From assembly GCA_016794615.1 (NCBI GenBank), contig JAEUJO010000163.1, positions 1 to 38,336 on the forward strand: a stretch of 38,336 nucleotides of DNA, read 5' to 3'. The notes beneath the pieces are model-generated. The model worked only from the letters and a program-made list of their open reading frames with translations, made no database searches and was not told the origin of the DNA. This DNA is from Pseudonocardia sp. GTDB lineage: Bacteria; Actinomycetota; Actinomycetes; Mycobacteriales; Pseudonocardiaceae. Both the position numbers and the translations under genes were made by a program. The first letter of the stretch is position 1. Each line of letters opens with the position of its first letter. This document shows positions 16,144 through 23,994 of the stretch, piece after piece.

Positions 16144-17736
16144 ATGAGCGCGCCTGCGGACGATGCCCCCCGGATCGGTAACCGGTACCGGCTCGACCAG
16201 CGGATCGGCGCGGGCGCGATGGGCGCCGTCTGGCGAGGTACGGACGAGCTGCTGAACCGGACCGTGGCCGTCAAGGAACTGCTGGGCGCGGCCGAGCCGC
16301 CCACCACGGCGGGCGAGGAGGCCCTCGAGGAGTCGCGCCAGCGGCTCATGCGCGAGGGGCGGATCGGGGCCCGCCTGCAGCACCCACACGTGATCAGCAT
16401 GTTCGACGTCGTGGTGCACGACGACCGGCCGTGGCTGGTCATGGAGTACCTGCCGAGCCAGTCGCTCGCGGCGATGCTCACCGAGAAGGGTCCGCTCGAG
16501 CCGCGCGTGGTCGCGGAGATCGGCCGGCAGGTGGCCGACGGGCTCGCGGCCGCGCACGCCGCCGGAGTGGTGCACCGTGACGTCAAGCCCGGCAACGTGC
16601 TCATCGCCGAAGACGGCCGGGTGAAGCTCACCGACTTCGGTGTCTCCCGCGCCGTCGACGACGTGCAGCTCACCCGCACGGGTCTGATCGCCGGCACGCC
16701 TGCCTTCCTCTCGCCCGAGGTGGCCCGGGGCAAGGAACCGACAGCCGGGTCGGACGTGTTCGCCCTGGGGGCCACCCTCTACGCCGCCGTCGAGGGCCGG
16801 CCGCCGTTCGGGCTCGACGAGAACGCCTACGCGCTGCTCCACAAGGTCGCCACGGGCACCGTGGACCCACCGCACCAGGCCGGCCTGCTCACCGCTCTGC
16901 TCATGCGGCTGCTGTCGGACGACCCGACCCGGCGCCCGACGGCGTCGGAGGCGCGCGACGCGCTCGCGGGCATCGCCGAGGGTCGGGCGCCCGCGGGCGG
17001 CACCCCGTCGACCGGGACGGCCCTGCTCGACATGAATCCGGTCGCCGCCGCGGGTGCGGGCCGCACAGCCGACCCGGCGCCCGAGCAGGTGGCCACCGCC
17101 GCGGCACTGCCTCCGGCGCCGCCTCCGCCGGTCCGGCCTGCAGAGCCCGGTGGCCGCGGCGGGGACGGCGGCACAGCAGCCGATCGGCGCCGCCCGCTCC
17201 TGATCGCCCTGGCGGCGGTGCTGGTCGTCGGGCTCGGTGTGCTCGCCGCGGTGCTGATCCGCGGCGGGGAGGGGGGTTCGGCGCCGCCGCCGCCCACCGC
17301 TGCCGCGACCCCCACCCCCGCTCCCGCGGCACCGCCGGTCGCCACGACGAGCGCGGCCCCGGCCACCACGACCGCGCCGCCCACCTCGTCCGCAGCGCCG
17401 ACCACGACGACGAGCACCGACTCGTCGCCCGTCACCGATCCCGTGGGTTTCGTCCAGAGCTACTACGGCCTGCTGCCCGGTGACACGGACGCCGCGTGGG
17501 CGCTGCTCGGTCCCACGGCGCAGAGCCAGTCGGGCGGTCGGAGCGCCTTCGACAGCTTCTGGAGCGGGCAGTCGCGGGTGTGGGCCGAGAGCCTGCGCGT
17601 CGTCGGCGGGAACACCGTGACGGCGACGGTCGTGTTCACGGACGACAACGGCTCGGTGAAGCGCGATCCCTACCGGTTCGTCATCGGGCACCAGGACGGT
17701 CGGCAGGTCATCCAGTCGTTCAGCATCGGGGGCTGA
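16144..17736 (+). CDS. Membrane-anchored serine/threonine protein kinase (PknB/PknF type)
   Basis: The 530-residue protein has a full Hanks kinase domain at about 14-280: glycine loop GAGAMGAV (22-29), ATP-lysine K44, catalytic loop HRDVKPGN (144-151, Asp146), DFG 164-166 and SPE 190-192 ending the activation segment, which carries several Thr residues for autophosphorylation. An Ala/Pro-rich linker leads to one membrane helix at about 351-372. The outside part begins with a Pro/Thr/Ser-rich spacer and ends in an alpha+beta domain of about 110 residues (VGFVQSYYGLLPGDTDAAW onward) resembling SnoaL/NTF2-like folds, not PASTA repeats. The ligand is unknown. GGAGG lies 12 bases before ATG 16144. 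It is convergent with the S9 peptidase gene, 18 bp apart. Confidence 0.93.
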   Translation: MSAPADDAPRIGNRYRLDQRIGAGAMGAVWRGTDELLNRTVAVKELLGAAEPPTTAGEEALEESRQRLMREGRIGARLQHPHVISMFDVVVHDDRPWLVMEYLPSQSLAAMLTEKGPLEPRVVAEIGRQVADGLAAAHAAGVVHRDVKPGNVLIAEDGRVKLTDFGVSRAVDDVQLTRTGLIAGTPAFLSPEVARGKEPTAGSDVFALGATLYAAVEGRPPFGLDENAYALLHKVATGTVDPPHQAGLLTALLMRLLSDDPTRRPTASEARDALAGIAEGRAPAGGTPSTGTALLDMNPVAAAGAGRTADPAPEQVATAAALPPAPPPPVRPAEPGGRGGDGGTAADRRRPLLIALAAVLVVGLGVLAAVLIRGGEGGSAPPPPTAAATPTPAPAAPPVATTSAAPATTTAPPTSSAAPTTTTSTDSSPVTDPVGFVQSYYGLLPGDTDAAWALLGPTAQSQSGGRSAFDSFWSGQSRVWAESLRVVGGNTVTATVVFTDDNGSVKRDPYRFVIGHQDGRQVIQSFSIGG

Positions 17737-17754
17737 CCCACCGACGTCGACGGC

Positions 17755-19764
17755 TCAGGCGGTCTGCTCACCCATGTCCAGCAGGTGCGCGGTGACCCAC
17801 CGGACCACCTCGTGCACGAACCGCGCCCGGTTCGCGGTGCCGTGCACCTCGTGGCCCTCGTCGTCGAACAGCAGGAACCCGGGGGACGCTCCGCGGTCGC
17901 GCAGGGCCTCGACGATCTGCTCGGCCTCGACGATCGGCACGTTCGTGTCGTACGCCCCGTGCACCACCAGGAGCGGCGCGGTGATCCGGTCCGCGCTGTG
18001 GATCGGTGAGAGCTCGCGCAGCAGCGCGGCGTGCGCGTACGGGTCGCCGTACTTCGTGACGGCGGTCGCGGCGATCCACGGCTCGGTCTGGGCGTAGAAC
18101 GTCGCGAAGTCCGAGATCCCGCACACGTCGACCCCGACCCGGAACAGCTCCGGGAACCACGCCAGCGCCACCAGCGTCAGGTAGCCCCCGTACGACCGCC
18201 CGGAGACCCCGATCCGCGCCGGGTCGGCCAGCCCGTCCGTGACCAGGGACGTGACTGCGGCGCGCACGTCGGTGATCGCGACGAACCGCCGGTCCAGGTC
18301 GTCGGCCTGGGAGAACGTGCGGCCGTACCCGCCGGAGCCACGTACGTTCGGGGCGAACACCGCGACGCCCTCGGCCAGCAGTGCCTGGAACAACGGCTGG
18401 AAGATCGGGCGTTCCTGGGCCTCCGGGCCCCCGTGCAGCCAGATCAGGGTGGGATGGGACATCGAGGACTGGGGCATCGAGGACTGGGCGCCGAAAGCGC
18501 TCGCCGGGCGGAACAGCCAGCCAGAGAGCGCGAGCCCGTCCTCGCCGCGGAAGTGGTGGAGCACGGGGTCGACGAGGTGCCCGGCGTCGCGCGGGACCGC
18601 CGGGAGCAGCGCAGTGATCCGGTCCGGGTCGGCCGTCCCGCACGGAGTCCGGGGCGGACGCGTCGAGGCCGGATCGGTGACGGCCTCGTCCAGCGCCATC
18701 CGGGTGATCGTCGGCGGGACCGTCGAGCCCTCGTTCCCGATCAGGAGGGCGCGCCCGTCGCGGGTGAACGCCGCCGAGGTGACGACGTCCCCCGGCGGGC
18801 CGGGGAGCGGTTCGGTGATGCCGGAGCGCAGGTCGAGGAGATCGATCTCACTGCGCCCCTCGACGTTCCACACCAGCGCGGCGCGGGCTCCCGCGGGATC
18901 CAGCGCCACCAGGTCGAGGTCGTGCTCGTCACGGGCCGCGACCACGTACGGCAGCGAGGGTGGGGCGTCGCCGTTGAGCCCGACGGCCAGCAGCGCGGGC
19001 CGCTCGCCCCCGGCGTCGGAGTGCACGAACAGCTGGCCACCGGTGATCCCGAAGCGGGCGTCCGCGACGTTCGCCTCGCCACCAGGGAGCAGTTCGGTAC
19101 ACCGTCCGCTGCGCAGGTCGAAGTGCTCGAGCCGGCGGGCACCGCGCTTGCCGACGCGGACGACGGCGCGCATGCCGTCGCCGCTGATCGCGCAGACCAG
19201 CGCCGCCGGTCCGGAGGTGAGCATCGTCGAGGTGCCGTCGCGCACGTCGACGAGGCTGGCGACGCCGTCACCGGTGCCGTCTCCGAAGATCGTGATGCCG
19301 AGCCGGCGTCCGCTGGGCGACCACGAGCCCAGGGTGACCGCGGGGGCGCTCGGAGCCAGGTCGTGGACCTGGGTGCCGTCCGGGGTGACGAGCCGGACGC
19401 GGGTGCGCTCGCCCCCGCCGGGGGCGAGCTGGCAGGCGAGCCAGAAGCCGTCCGGGGACCACGCGATCGTCTGCACGTCCCACGGCACACCGGGCTCACC
19501 ATCGGTGGGCAGCGGCCAGGCCGGTTCGGCAACGGCGGAGCCGTCCGGCGGCAGCGGGGCCACGAAGGCATGCGGGCGGCCGTCCCGGTCGGAGATCCAG
19601 GCCAGCATCCGGCCGTCGGGGGAGGGGACGGGGCAGGAGTACGCCGTCGCGAACAGCGCGGGGTCGTACTCGGGGGCCACCCGATCCCTGCGCCGACGGA
19701 CGAAGTCGGCCTCGGTCACCACGTCACTCGTCTGCGGAGCGCGCTCCGCCGAGACATTGACCAA
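17755..19764 (-). CDS. S9-family (prolyl oligopeptidase-like) serine peptidase
   Basis: The 669-residue protein has an N-terminal beta-propeller (repeated blades such as PVPSPDGRMLAWISDRDG and WSPDGFWLA) and a C-terminal alpha/beta-hydrolase domain. The nucleophile is Ser524 in GRSYGG, the acid Asp606 in GAYDTN and the base His638 in DDEGHEVHG. Such enzymes cut short or blocked peptides. There is no signal peptide, so it is probably cytoplasmic. The start is TTG 19764 with GGAGAGGGGG upstream, one base after the asnB stop, so the two are surely cotranscribed and probably coupled. A 15-bp tandem duplication (18460-18489) doubles QSSM(P/S) before the hydrolase domain. The pairing with an NAGGN-type amidotransferase parallels the peptidase found with that enzyme elsewhere. 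Confidence 0.92.
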   Translation of the reverse strand: MVNVSAERAPQTSDVVTEADFVRRRRDRVAPEYDPALFATAYSCPVPSPDGRMLAWISDRDGRPHAFVAPLPPDGSAVAEPAWPLPTDGEPGVPWDVQTIAWSPDGFWLACQLAPGGGERTRVRLVTPDGTQVHDLAPSAPAVTLGSWSPSGRRLGITIFGDGTGDGVASLVDVRDGTSTMLTSGPAALVCAISGDGMRAVVRVGKRGARRLEHFDLRSGRCTELLPGGEANVADARFGITGGQLFVHSDAGGERPALLAVGLNGDAPPSLPYVVAARDEHDLDLVALDPAGARAALVWNVEGRSEIDLLDLRSGITEPLPGPPGDVVTSAAFTRDGRALLIGNEGSTVPPTITRMALDEAVTDPASTRPPRTPCGTADPDRITALLPAVPRDAGHLVDPVLHHFRGEDGLALSGWLFRPASAFGAQSSMPQSSMSHPTLIWLHGGPEAQERPIFQPLFQALLAEGVAVFAPNVRGSGGYGRTFSQADDLDRRFVAITDVRAAVTSLVTDGLADPARIGVSGRSYGGYLTLVALAWFPELFRVGVDVCGISDFATFYAQTEPWIAATAVTKYGDPYAHAALLRELSPIHSADRITAPLLVVHGAYDTNVPIVEAEQIVEALRDRGASPGFLLFDDEGHEVHGTANRARFVHEVVRWVTAHLLDMGEQTA
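18460..18489. repeat. 15-bp tandem duplication within the S9 peptidase gene
   Basis: CATCGAGGACTGGGG is repeated, with one mismatch in the last base. It encodes two copies of Gln-Ser-Ser-Met-Pro/Ser in the linker before the catalytic domain and keeps the frame. Confidence 0.9.
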
Positions 19765-19765
19765 G

Positions 19766-21547
19766 TCAGATCCCCCTCTCCTGGAGCCACATCTCGAGTA
19801 GTGCGACCTGCCAGAGTGCGTTCGAGCCGAGGTTGGTACGTGCGGTGTTCGGGTCGGCCAGCATGGCCTCGAGCCAGTCGTTGCGGACCAACCCGCGCGC
19901 CTTTGCCACGGGGTCCGTCACGGCGTCGCGTACCCGCTCGAGGAACGCGCCCTCGAGGTGGCGGATCGCCGGTACCGGAAAATACCCCTTGGGCCGGTCG
20001 ATGACACCGTCCGGGACGTTGCCGCGCGCGGCCTCCTTGAGCACCCCCTTCCCGCCGTGCGCGAGCTTGAACTCGGGCGGGCAGGCCGCCGCGAGCTCCA
20101 CGAGCTCATGGTCGAGGAAGGGGACGCGCGCTTCCAGTCCCCAGGCCATGGTCATGTTGTCGACCCGCTTGACCGGATCGTCCACCAGCATGATCGTCGA
20201 GTCCAGGCGCAACGCGGCGTCCAGTGTGGTCTCGGCGCCCGGTATGGCGAACTGGTCACGGATGAAGGCGCGGGACGGGTCGTCGTCGAGCAGCCAGTCG
20301 GGCTCCAGGATGTGCGCGAGCTCGGTGTGCGGGCGGTCGGTGAAGACCTTCGCGTACTCCACCGGGCCCTGCTCGCGCGGCACCGCGGCGAGCGGGGGGT
20401 ACCAGCTGTAACCGGCGAACACCTCGTCCGCTCCCTGCCCGGACTGCACGACCGTCACCGACCTGGAGACCTCCTCGGACAGCAGGTAGAACGCCACGCA
20501 GTCGTGGCTGACCATCGGCTCGGCCATCGCCGTGATCGCCTCGTCGACGGCGGGGAGCAGCCGGTGCGGGTCGACGAGGATCTGCTGGTGGTCGGTCGAG
20601 AACTCGCGCGCGACCAGATCGGAGTATTCGAACTCGTCACCCGACTCGCCCGCAGTGGCGTGGAAACCGACGCTGAAGGTCTTGAGGTCCCGCTGCCCCT
20701 CCTGCGCGAGCAGGCCCACGACCAGCGACGAGTCGAGACCGCCGGAGAGCAGCACGCCGACGGGGACGTCCGCGACCATGCGGCGCTTGACGGCCAGCCG
20801 CAGCGCGGCGAGCACGGCGTCACGCCAGTCGGTGGACGACATCCCGGCGAACTCGGCGCGCCGGACGTGCTCGGGGTGCCAGTAGACACGGTCGGTGAAC
20901 GTGCCGTCCGGCTGCACGGTGCGGACGGTGGCGGGGGGCAGCTTGCGGACCCCGTTGAGGATCGTGTGCGGCGCGGGGACGACGGAGTGGAAGCTCATGT
21001 AGTGGTGCAGGGCGACCTCGTCGATCGACGTGTCGACCTCGCCGCCCTCGAGCAGCGCCGGCAGGCTCGATGCGAACCGCAGCCGGTGCGGGGTCCGGGT
21101 GTGGTACAGCGGCTTGATCCCGAGCCGGTCGCGGCCCAGGGTGAGCACACCGGAGTCGCGGTCGAGGACGGCGAAGGCGAACATCCCGAGGAAGCGCTCG
21201 ACGCATGCGGGGCCCCATCTGTGGAAGGCCTTGAGCAGCACCTCGGTGTCGGTGTGGGAGAAGAAGCGGTAGCCGTGGCCCGCCAGCTCCTCGCGGAGCT
21301 CGCGGAAGTTGTAGATCAGGCCGTTGAAGACGGTGGTCAGGCCCAGCTCGTTGTCGACCATCGGCTGCGCACCGCACTCGGAGAGGTCGAGGATCTTGAG
21401 CCTGCGGTGCCCGAACGCGGCGCGTCCCATCGCGTGCACGCCGGATCCGTCCGGCCCACGGCGGTGCATGGCCGCGTTGATCCGTGCGACCGCCGCGACG
21501 TCCGCGTCGCGCCCGTCGAACCTCACTTCACCCGCGATGCCACACAT
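19766..21547 (-). CDS. AsnB-family glutamine amidotransferase, N-acetylglutaminylglutamine amide type
   Basis: The 593-residue enzyme has a class II glutamine amidotransferase domain with Cys2 ([12 protein letters not shown]) as nucleophile, which fixes the start at ATG 21547. A synthetase domain follows with the PP-loop SGGLDSS. Ammonia released from glutamine amidates an adenylylated carboxylate. Features such as [44 protein letters not shown] and [19 protein letters not shown] match, from memory, the amidotransferase that makes N-acetylglutaminylglutamine amide (the asnO/'trio' group) better than true asparagine synthetase. The usual partner Ngg (GNAT-ATP-grasp) is not in the window. It overlaps functionally with the downstream S9 peptidase gene (one operon) and is divergent from the glutamine synthetase across 176 bp holding a GlnR-like box. 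The substrate is inferred. Confidence 0.88.
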   Translation of the reverse strand: MCGIAGEVRFDGRDADVAAVARINAAMHRRGPDGSGVHAMGRAAFGHRRLKILDLSECGAQPMVDNELGLTTVFNGLIYNFRELREELAGHGYRFFSHTDTEVLLKAFHRWGPACVERFLGMFAFAVLDRDSGVLTLGRDRLGIKPLYHTRTPHRLRFASSLPALLEGGEVDTSIDEVALHHYMSFHSVVPAPHTILNGVRKLPPATVRTVQPDGTFTDRVYWHPEHVRRAEFAGMSSTDWRDAVLAALRLAVKRRMVADVPVGVLLSGGLDSSLVVGLLAQEGQRDLKTFSVGFHATAGESGDEFEYSDLVAREFSTDHQQILVDPHRLLPAVDEAITAMAEPMVSHDCVAFYLLSEEVSRSVTVVQSGQGADEVFAGYSWYPPLAAVPREQGPVEYAKVFTDRPHTELAHILEPDWLLDDDPSRAFIRDQFAIPGAETTLDAALRLDSTIMLVDDPVKRVDNMTMAWGLEARVPFLDHELVELAAACPPEFKLAHGGKGVLKEAARGNVPDGVIDRPKGYFPVPAIRHLEGAFLERVRDAVTDPVAKARGLVRNDWLEAMLADPNTARTNLGSNALWQVALLEMWLQERGI

Positions 21548-21622
21548 CGGCCCAGCCTCGCCAAAGATTGTTACGGCTGTGTGACGGGGCTGGTAATCGG
21601 CCTGCCGAGCCCGTGGGCAAAG

Positions 21623-21649
21623 GTCACTCCGCGGAAACGCCGCCGCCAC
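21623..21649. promoter_or_regulatory. GlnR-like operator between asnB-type and glnA-type genes
   Basis: GTCAC (21623-21627), six bases, GAAAC (21634-21638), six bases, GCCAC (21645-21649). The actinobacterial GlnR consensus is gTnAc-n6-GaAAc repeated; the first two half-sites match fully and the third has one change. It lies about 75 bp from both start codons, suited to control either or both promoters. The assignment rests on pattern only. Confidence 0.55.
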
Positions 21650-21723
21650 GGAGCGTTCGTACTGTCACCGCGTCCAGCTTCTCGAACGCGAGAAGCGCAG
21701 CGATCCGGGGAGAGGCAGCGACG

Positions 21724-23901
21724 ATGAGCGGTAACGCCGTTCGCTTACAGGCGATCATGGGTGTCGAGGCCTACGTCCCACCGGCCCACAGCTTCGACGA
21801 GACCGAGGCGCCCGGCGAGGTGTTCGGGCGCAACGTCTTCACCAAGTCCGAGATGCAGAAGCGGCTGCCGAAGGCGGTCTACAGGTCCGTCATGGCCACC
21901 ATCGAGCGTGGCGCGAAGCTCGACCCGGTCATCGCCGACGCGGTTGCGGCCGCGATGAAGGACTGGGCGTTGGACAAGGGCGCGACACACTACGCACACG
22001 TCTTCTACCCGCTCACCGGCCGGACGGCCGAGAAGCACGACAGCTTCCTCGAGCCCGGCTCCGACGGCTCGGCGCTGGCGGACTTCGCCGGCAAGGTCCT
22101 GGTCCAGGGCGAACCGGACGCCTCGAGCTTCCCCAACGGCGGCCTGCGCAACACGTTCGAGGCCCGGGGCTATACGGGCTGGGACGTCACGAGCCCGGCC
22201 TACGTGCTGGAGAACCCGAACGGCAACACGCTGTGCATCCCGACCGTCTTCGTGTCGATGACGGGCGACGCGCTCGACCACAAGACACCCCTGCTGCGCT
22301 CCCAGCAGGCGATGGGCCGCCACGCCGAGCGCATCCTCAAGCTCTTCGGCCACGAGAACCCCGAGCACGTGGTGTCGTTCTGCGGGCCGGAGCAGGAGTA
22401 CTTCCTCGTCGACCGCCACTTCTTCCTCGCCCGGCCGGACCTGCTGAACGCGGGTCGCACGCTGTTCGGCAGCCCCCCGCCGAAGGGTCAGGAGTTCGAC
22501 GACCACTACTTCGGCGCCATCCCCGAGCGCGTGCTCGGCTTCATGATGGACACCGAGCGTGAGCTGTTCAAGCTCGGCATTCCGGCCAAGACCCGGCACA
22601 ACGAGGTCGCGCCGGGGCAGTTCGAGATCGCCCCGATGTTCGAGCGGGCCAACGTCGCCTCGGACCACCAGCAGCTGCTCATGACGGTGTTCAAGACGGT
22701 CGCACGCAAGCACGGCATGGAGTGCCTGTTCCACGAGAAACCGTTCACCGGGGTGAACGGGTCGGGCAAGCACGTCAACTTCTCGCTCGGCAACTCGGAG
22801 CTGGGCAGCCTGTTCGTGCCCGGTGACACCCCGCACGAGAACGCGCAGTTCCTCGTCTTCTGCGCCGCTGCGATCCGCGCCGTGCACAAGTACGGCGGGC
22901 TGCTTCGCGCGTCGGTCGCGTCCGCGACGAACGACCATCGGCTGGGCGCGAACGAGGCGCCTCCCGCGATCATCTCGATCTTCCTCGGCGACCAGCTGGC
23001 CGACGTCTTCGAACAGCTCGCCAAGGGCCCCGCCACGTCGTCGAAGGGCAAGGGGCAGATGGTGATCGGGGTCGACACGCTCCCGGTCCTGCCGACCGAT
23101 CCCGGTGACCGCAACCGGACGAGCCCGTTCGCGTTCACCGGCAACCGCTTCGAGTTCCGCGCGCCCGGATCCGGGCAGACCGTGGCCGTGCCGATGGTCA
23201 TGCTCAACACGATCATGGCGGAGGCGCTGGACCACTGCGCCACCGAGCTGGAGACGGCCGTGGCCGCGGGAACCGACATCGACGACGCCGTCCAGACGCT
23301 GCTGACCACGCTCATCACCGCACATGGTGCGGTCGTGTTCAACGGCGACGGCTACTCCGAGAAGTGGCAGCTCGAGGCCGCCGAGCGCGGTCTGCCGAAC
23401 CTGCGCACGACGCTCGACGCCCTGCCCGAGCTGGTCACCGACGAGGCGATCGCGCTGTTCGACACGTACAAGGTCTTCAACGAGCGGGAGATGCACAGCC
23501 GCTACGAGATCGGCCTGGAGCAGTACGCGCTGACCATCGGTGTCGAGGCGAAGCTGACGCTGGAGATGGGCTCGACGGTGATCCTGCCGGCGGCGGTCCG
23601 CCACCAGACCGAGGTGGCGCAGAACATGGCCGCGCTCAGGGTCGCCGGGGTCGAGACGGACACCGGCCCGCTGGACGAGGTGACCGCTCCGCTCGCCGAG
23701 CTGAGGACGGCGCTGGCCGGCCTGAAGGCGGCCATGGAGTCCGACGCGGGTGAGACGACCCTGTCCGAGGCCGAGCACGCCGGCAACGAGCTGCTGCCGG
23801 CGATGGCCGCGGTGCGCGCCGCCGCGGACACCCTCGAGGGGATCGTCGCGGACGACCTGTGGCCGCTGCCGTCGTACCAGGAGATGCTCTACGTCCTCTG
23901 A
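21724..23901 (+). CDS. Type III glutamine synthetase (GlnN/GSIII)
   Basis: The 725-residue length is that of GSIII, far above the roughly 470 of GSI. It condenses glutamate and ammonia with ATP. Family stretches visible: [18 protein letters not shown] near the start, [32 protein letters not shown] with metal-binding glutamates, [53 protein letters not shown] and [23 protein letters not shown] 21724 follows GGGGAGAGG. It is divergent from the amidotransferase gene and faces the ATP-grasp fusion gene across a terminator. GSIII is not the usual housekeeping enzyme in actinobacteria, so a dedicated role in the neighbouring amide pathway, or ammonia scavenging under GlnR, is inferred. Confidence 0.95.
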   Translation: MSGNAVRLQAIMGVEAYVPPAHSFDETEAPGEVFGRNVFTKSEMQKRLPKAVYRSVMATIERGAKLDPVIADAVAAAMKDWALDKGATHYAHVFYPLTGRTAEKHDSFLEPGSDGSALADFAGKVLVQGEPDASSFPNGGLRNTFEARGYTGWDVTSPAYVLENPNGNTLCIPTVFVSMTGDALDHKTPLLRSQQAMGRHAERILKLFGHENPEHVVSFCGPEQEYFLVDRHFFLARPDLLNAGRTLFGSPPPKGQEFDDHYFGAIPERVLGFMMDTERELFKLGIPAKTRHNEVAPGQFEIAPMFERANVASDHQQLLMTVFKTVARKHGMECLFHEKPFTGVNGSGKHVNFSLGNSELGSLFVPGDTPHENAQFLVFCAAAIRAVHKYGGLLRASVASATNDHRLGANEAPPAIISIFLGDQLADVFEQLAKGPATSSKGKGQMVIGVDTLPVLPTDPGDRNRTSPFAFTGNRFEFRAPGSGQTVAVPMVMLNTIMAEALDHCATELETAVAAGTDIDDAVQTLLTTLITAHGAVVFNGDGYSEKWQLEAAERGLPNLRTTLDALPELVTDEAIALFDTYKVFNEREMHSRYEIGLEQYALTIGVEAKLTLEMGSTVILPAAVRHQTEVAQNMAALRVAGVETDTGPLDEVTAPLAELRTALAGLKAAMESDAGETTLSEAEHAGNELLPAMAAVRAAADTLEGIVADDLWPLPSYQEMLYVL

Positions 23902-23917
23902 CCGACGTCGCGTGCAG

Positions 23918-23948
23918 CGGGGCGGCGTCCTGAGCAGACGCCGCCCCG
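23918..23948. terminator. Strong bidirectional terminator between convergent glnA-type and ATP-grasp fusion genes
   Basis: A perfect 12-bp stem (CGGGGCGGCGTC with GACGCCGCCCCG) closes a 7-base loop, 16 bp after the synthetase stop and 46 bp before the stop of the gene on the other strand. There is no T tract. Confidence 0.75.
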
Positions 23949-23994
23949 TGCCACCGAGGCGCAGGCCGGCGTTCGGTTCACGGCGAGGAGGACG

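Noticed and set aside
19766..21547. Plain asparagine synthetase B
   Set aside because: The synthetase-domain motifs and the peptidase partner fit the N-acetylglutaminylglutamine amide branch better; asparagine synthesis is kept only as a possible alternative.
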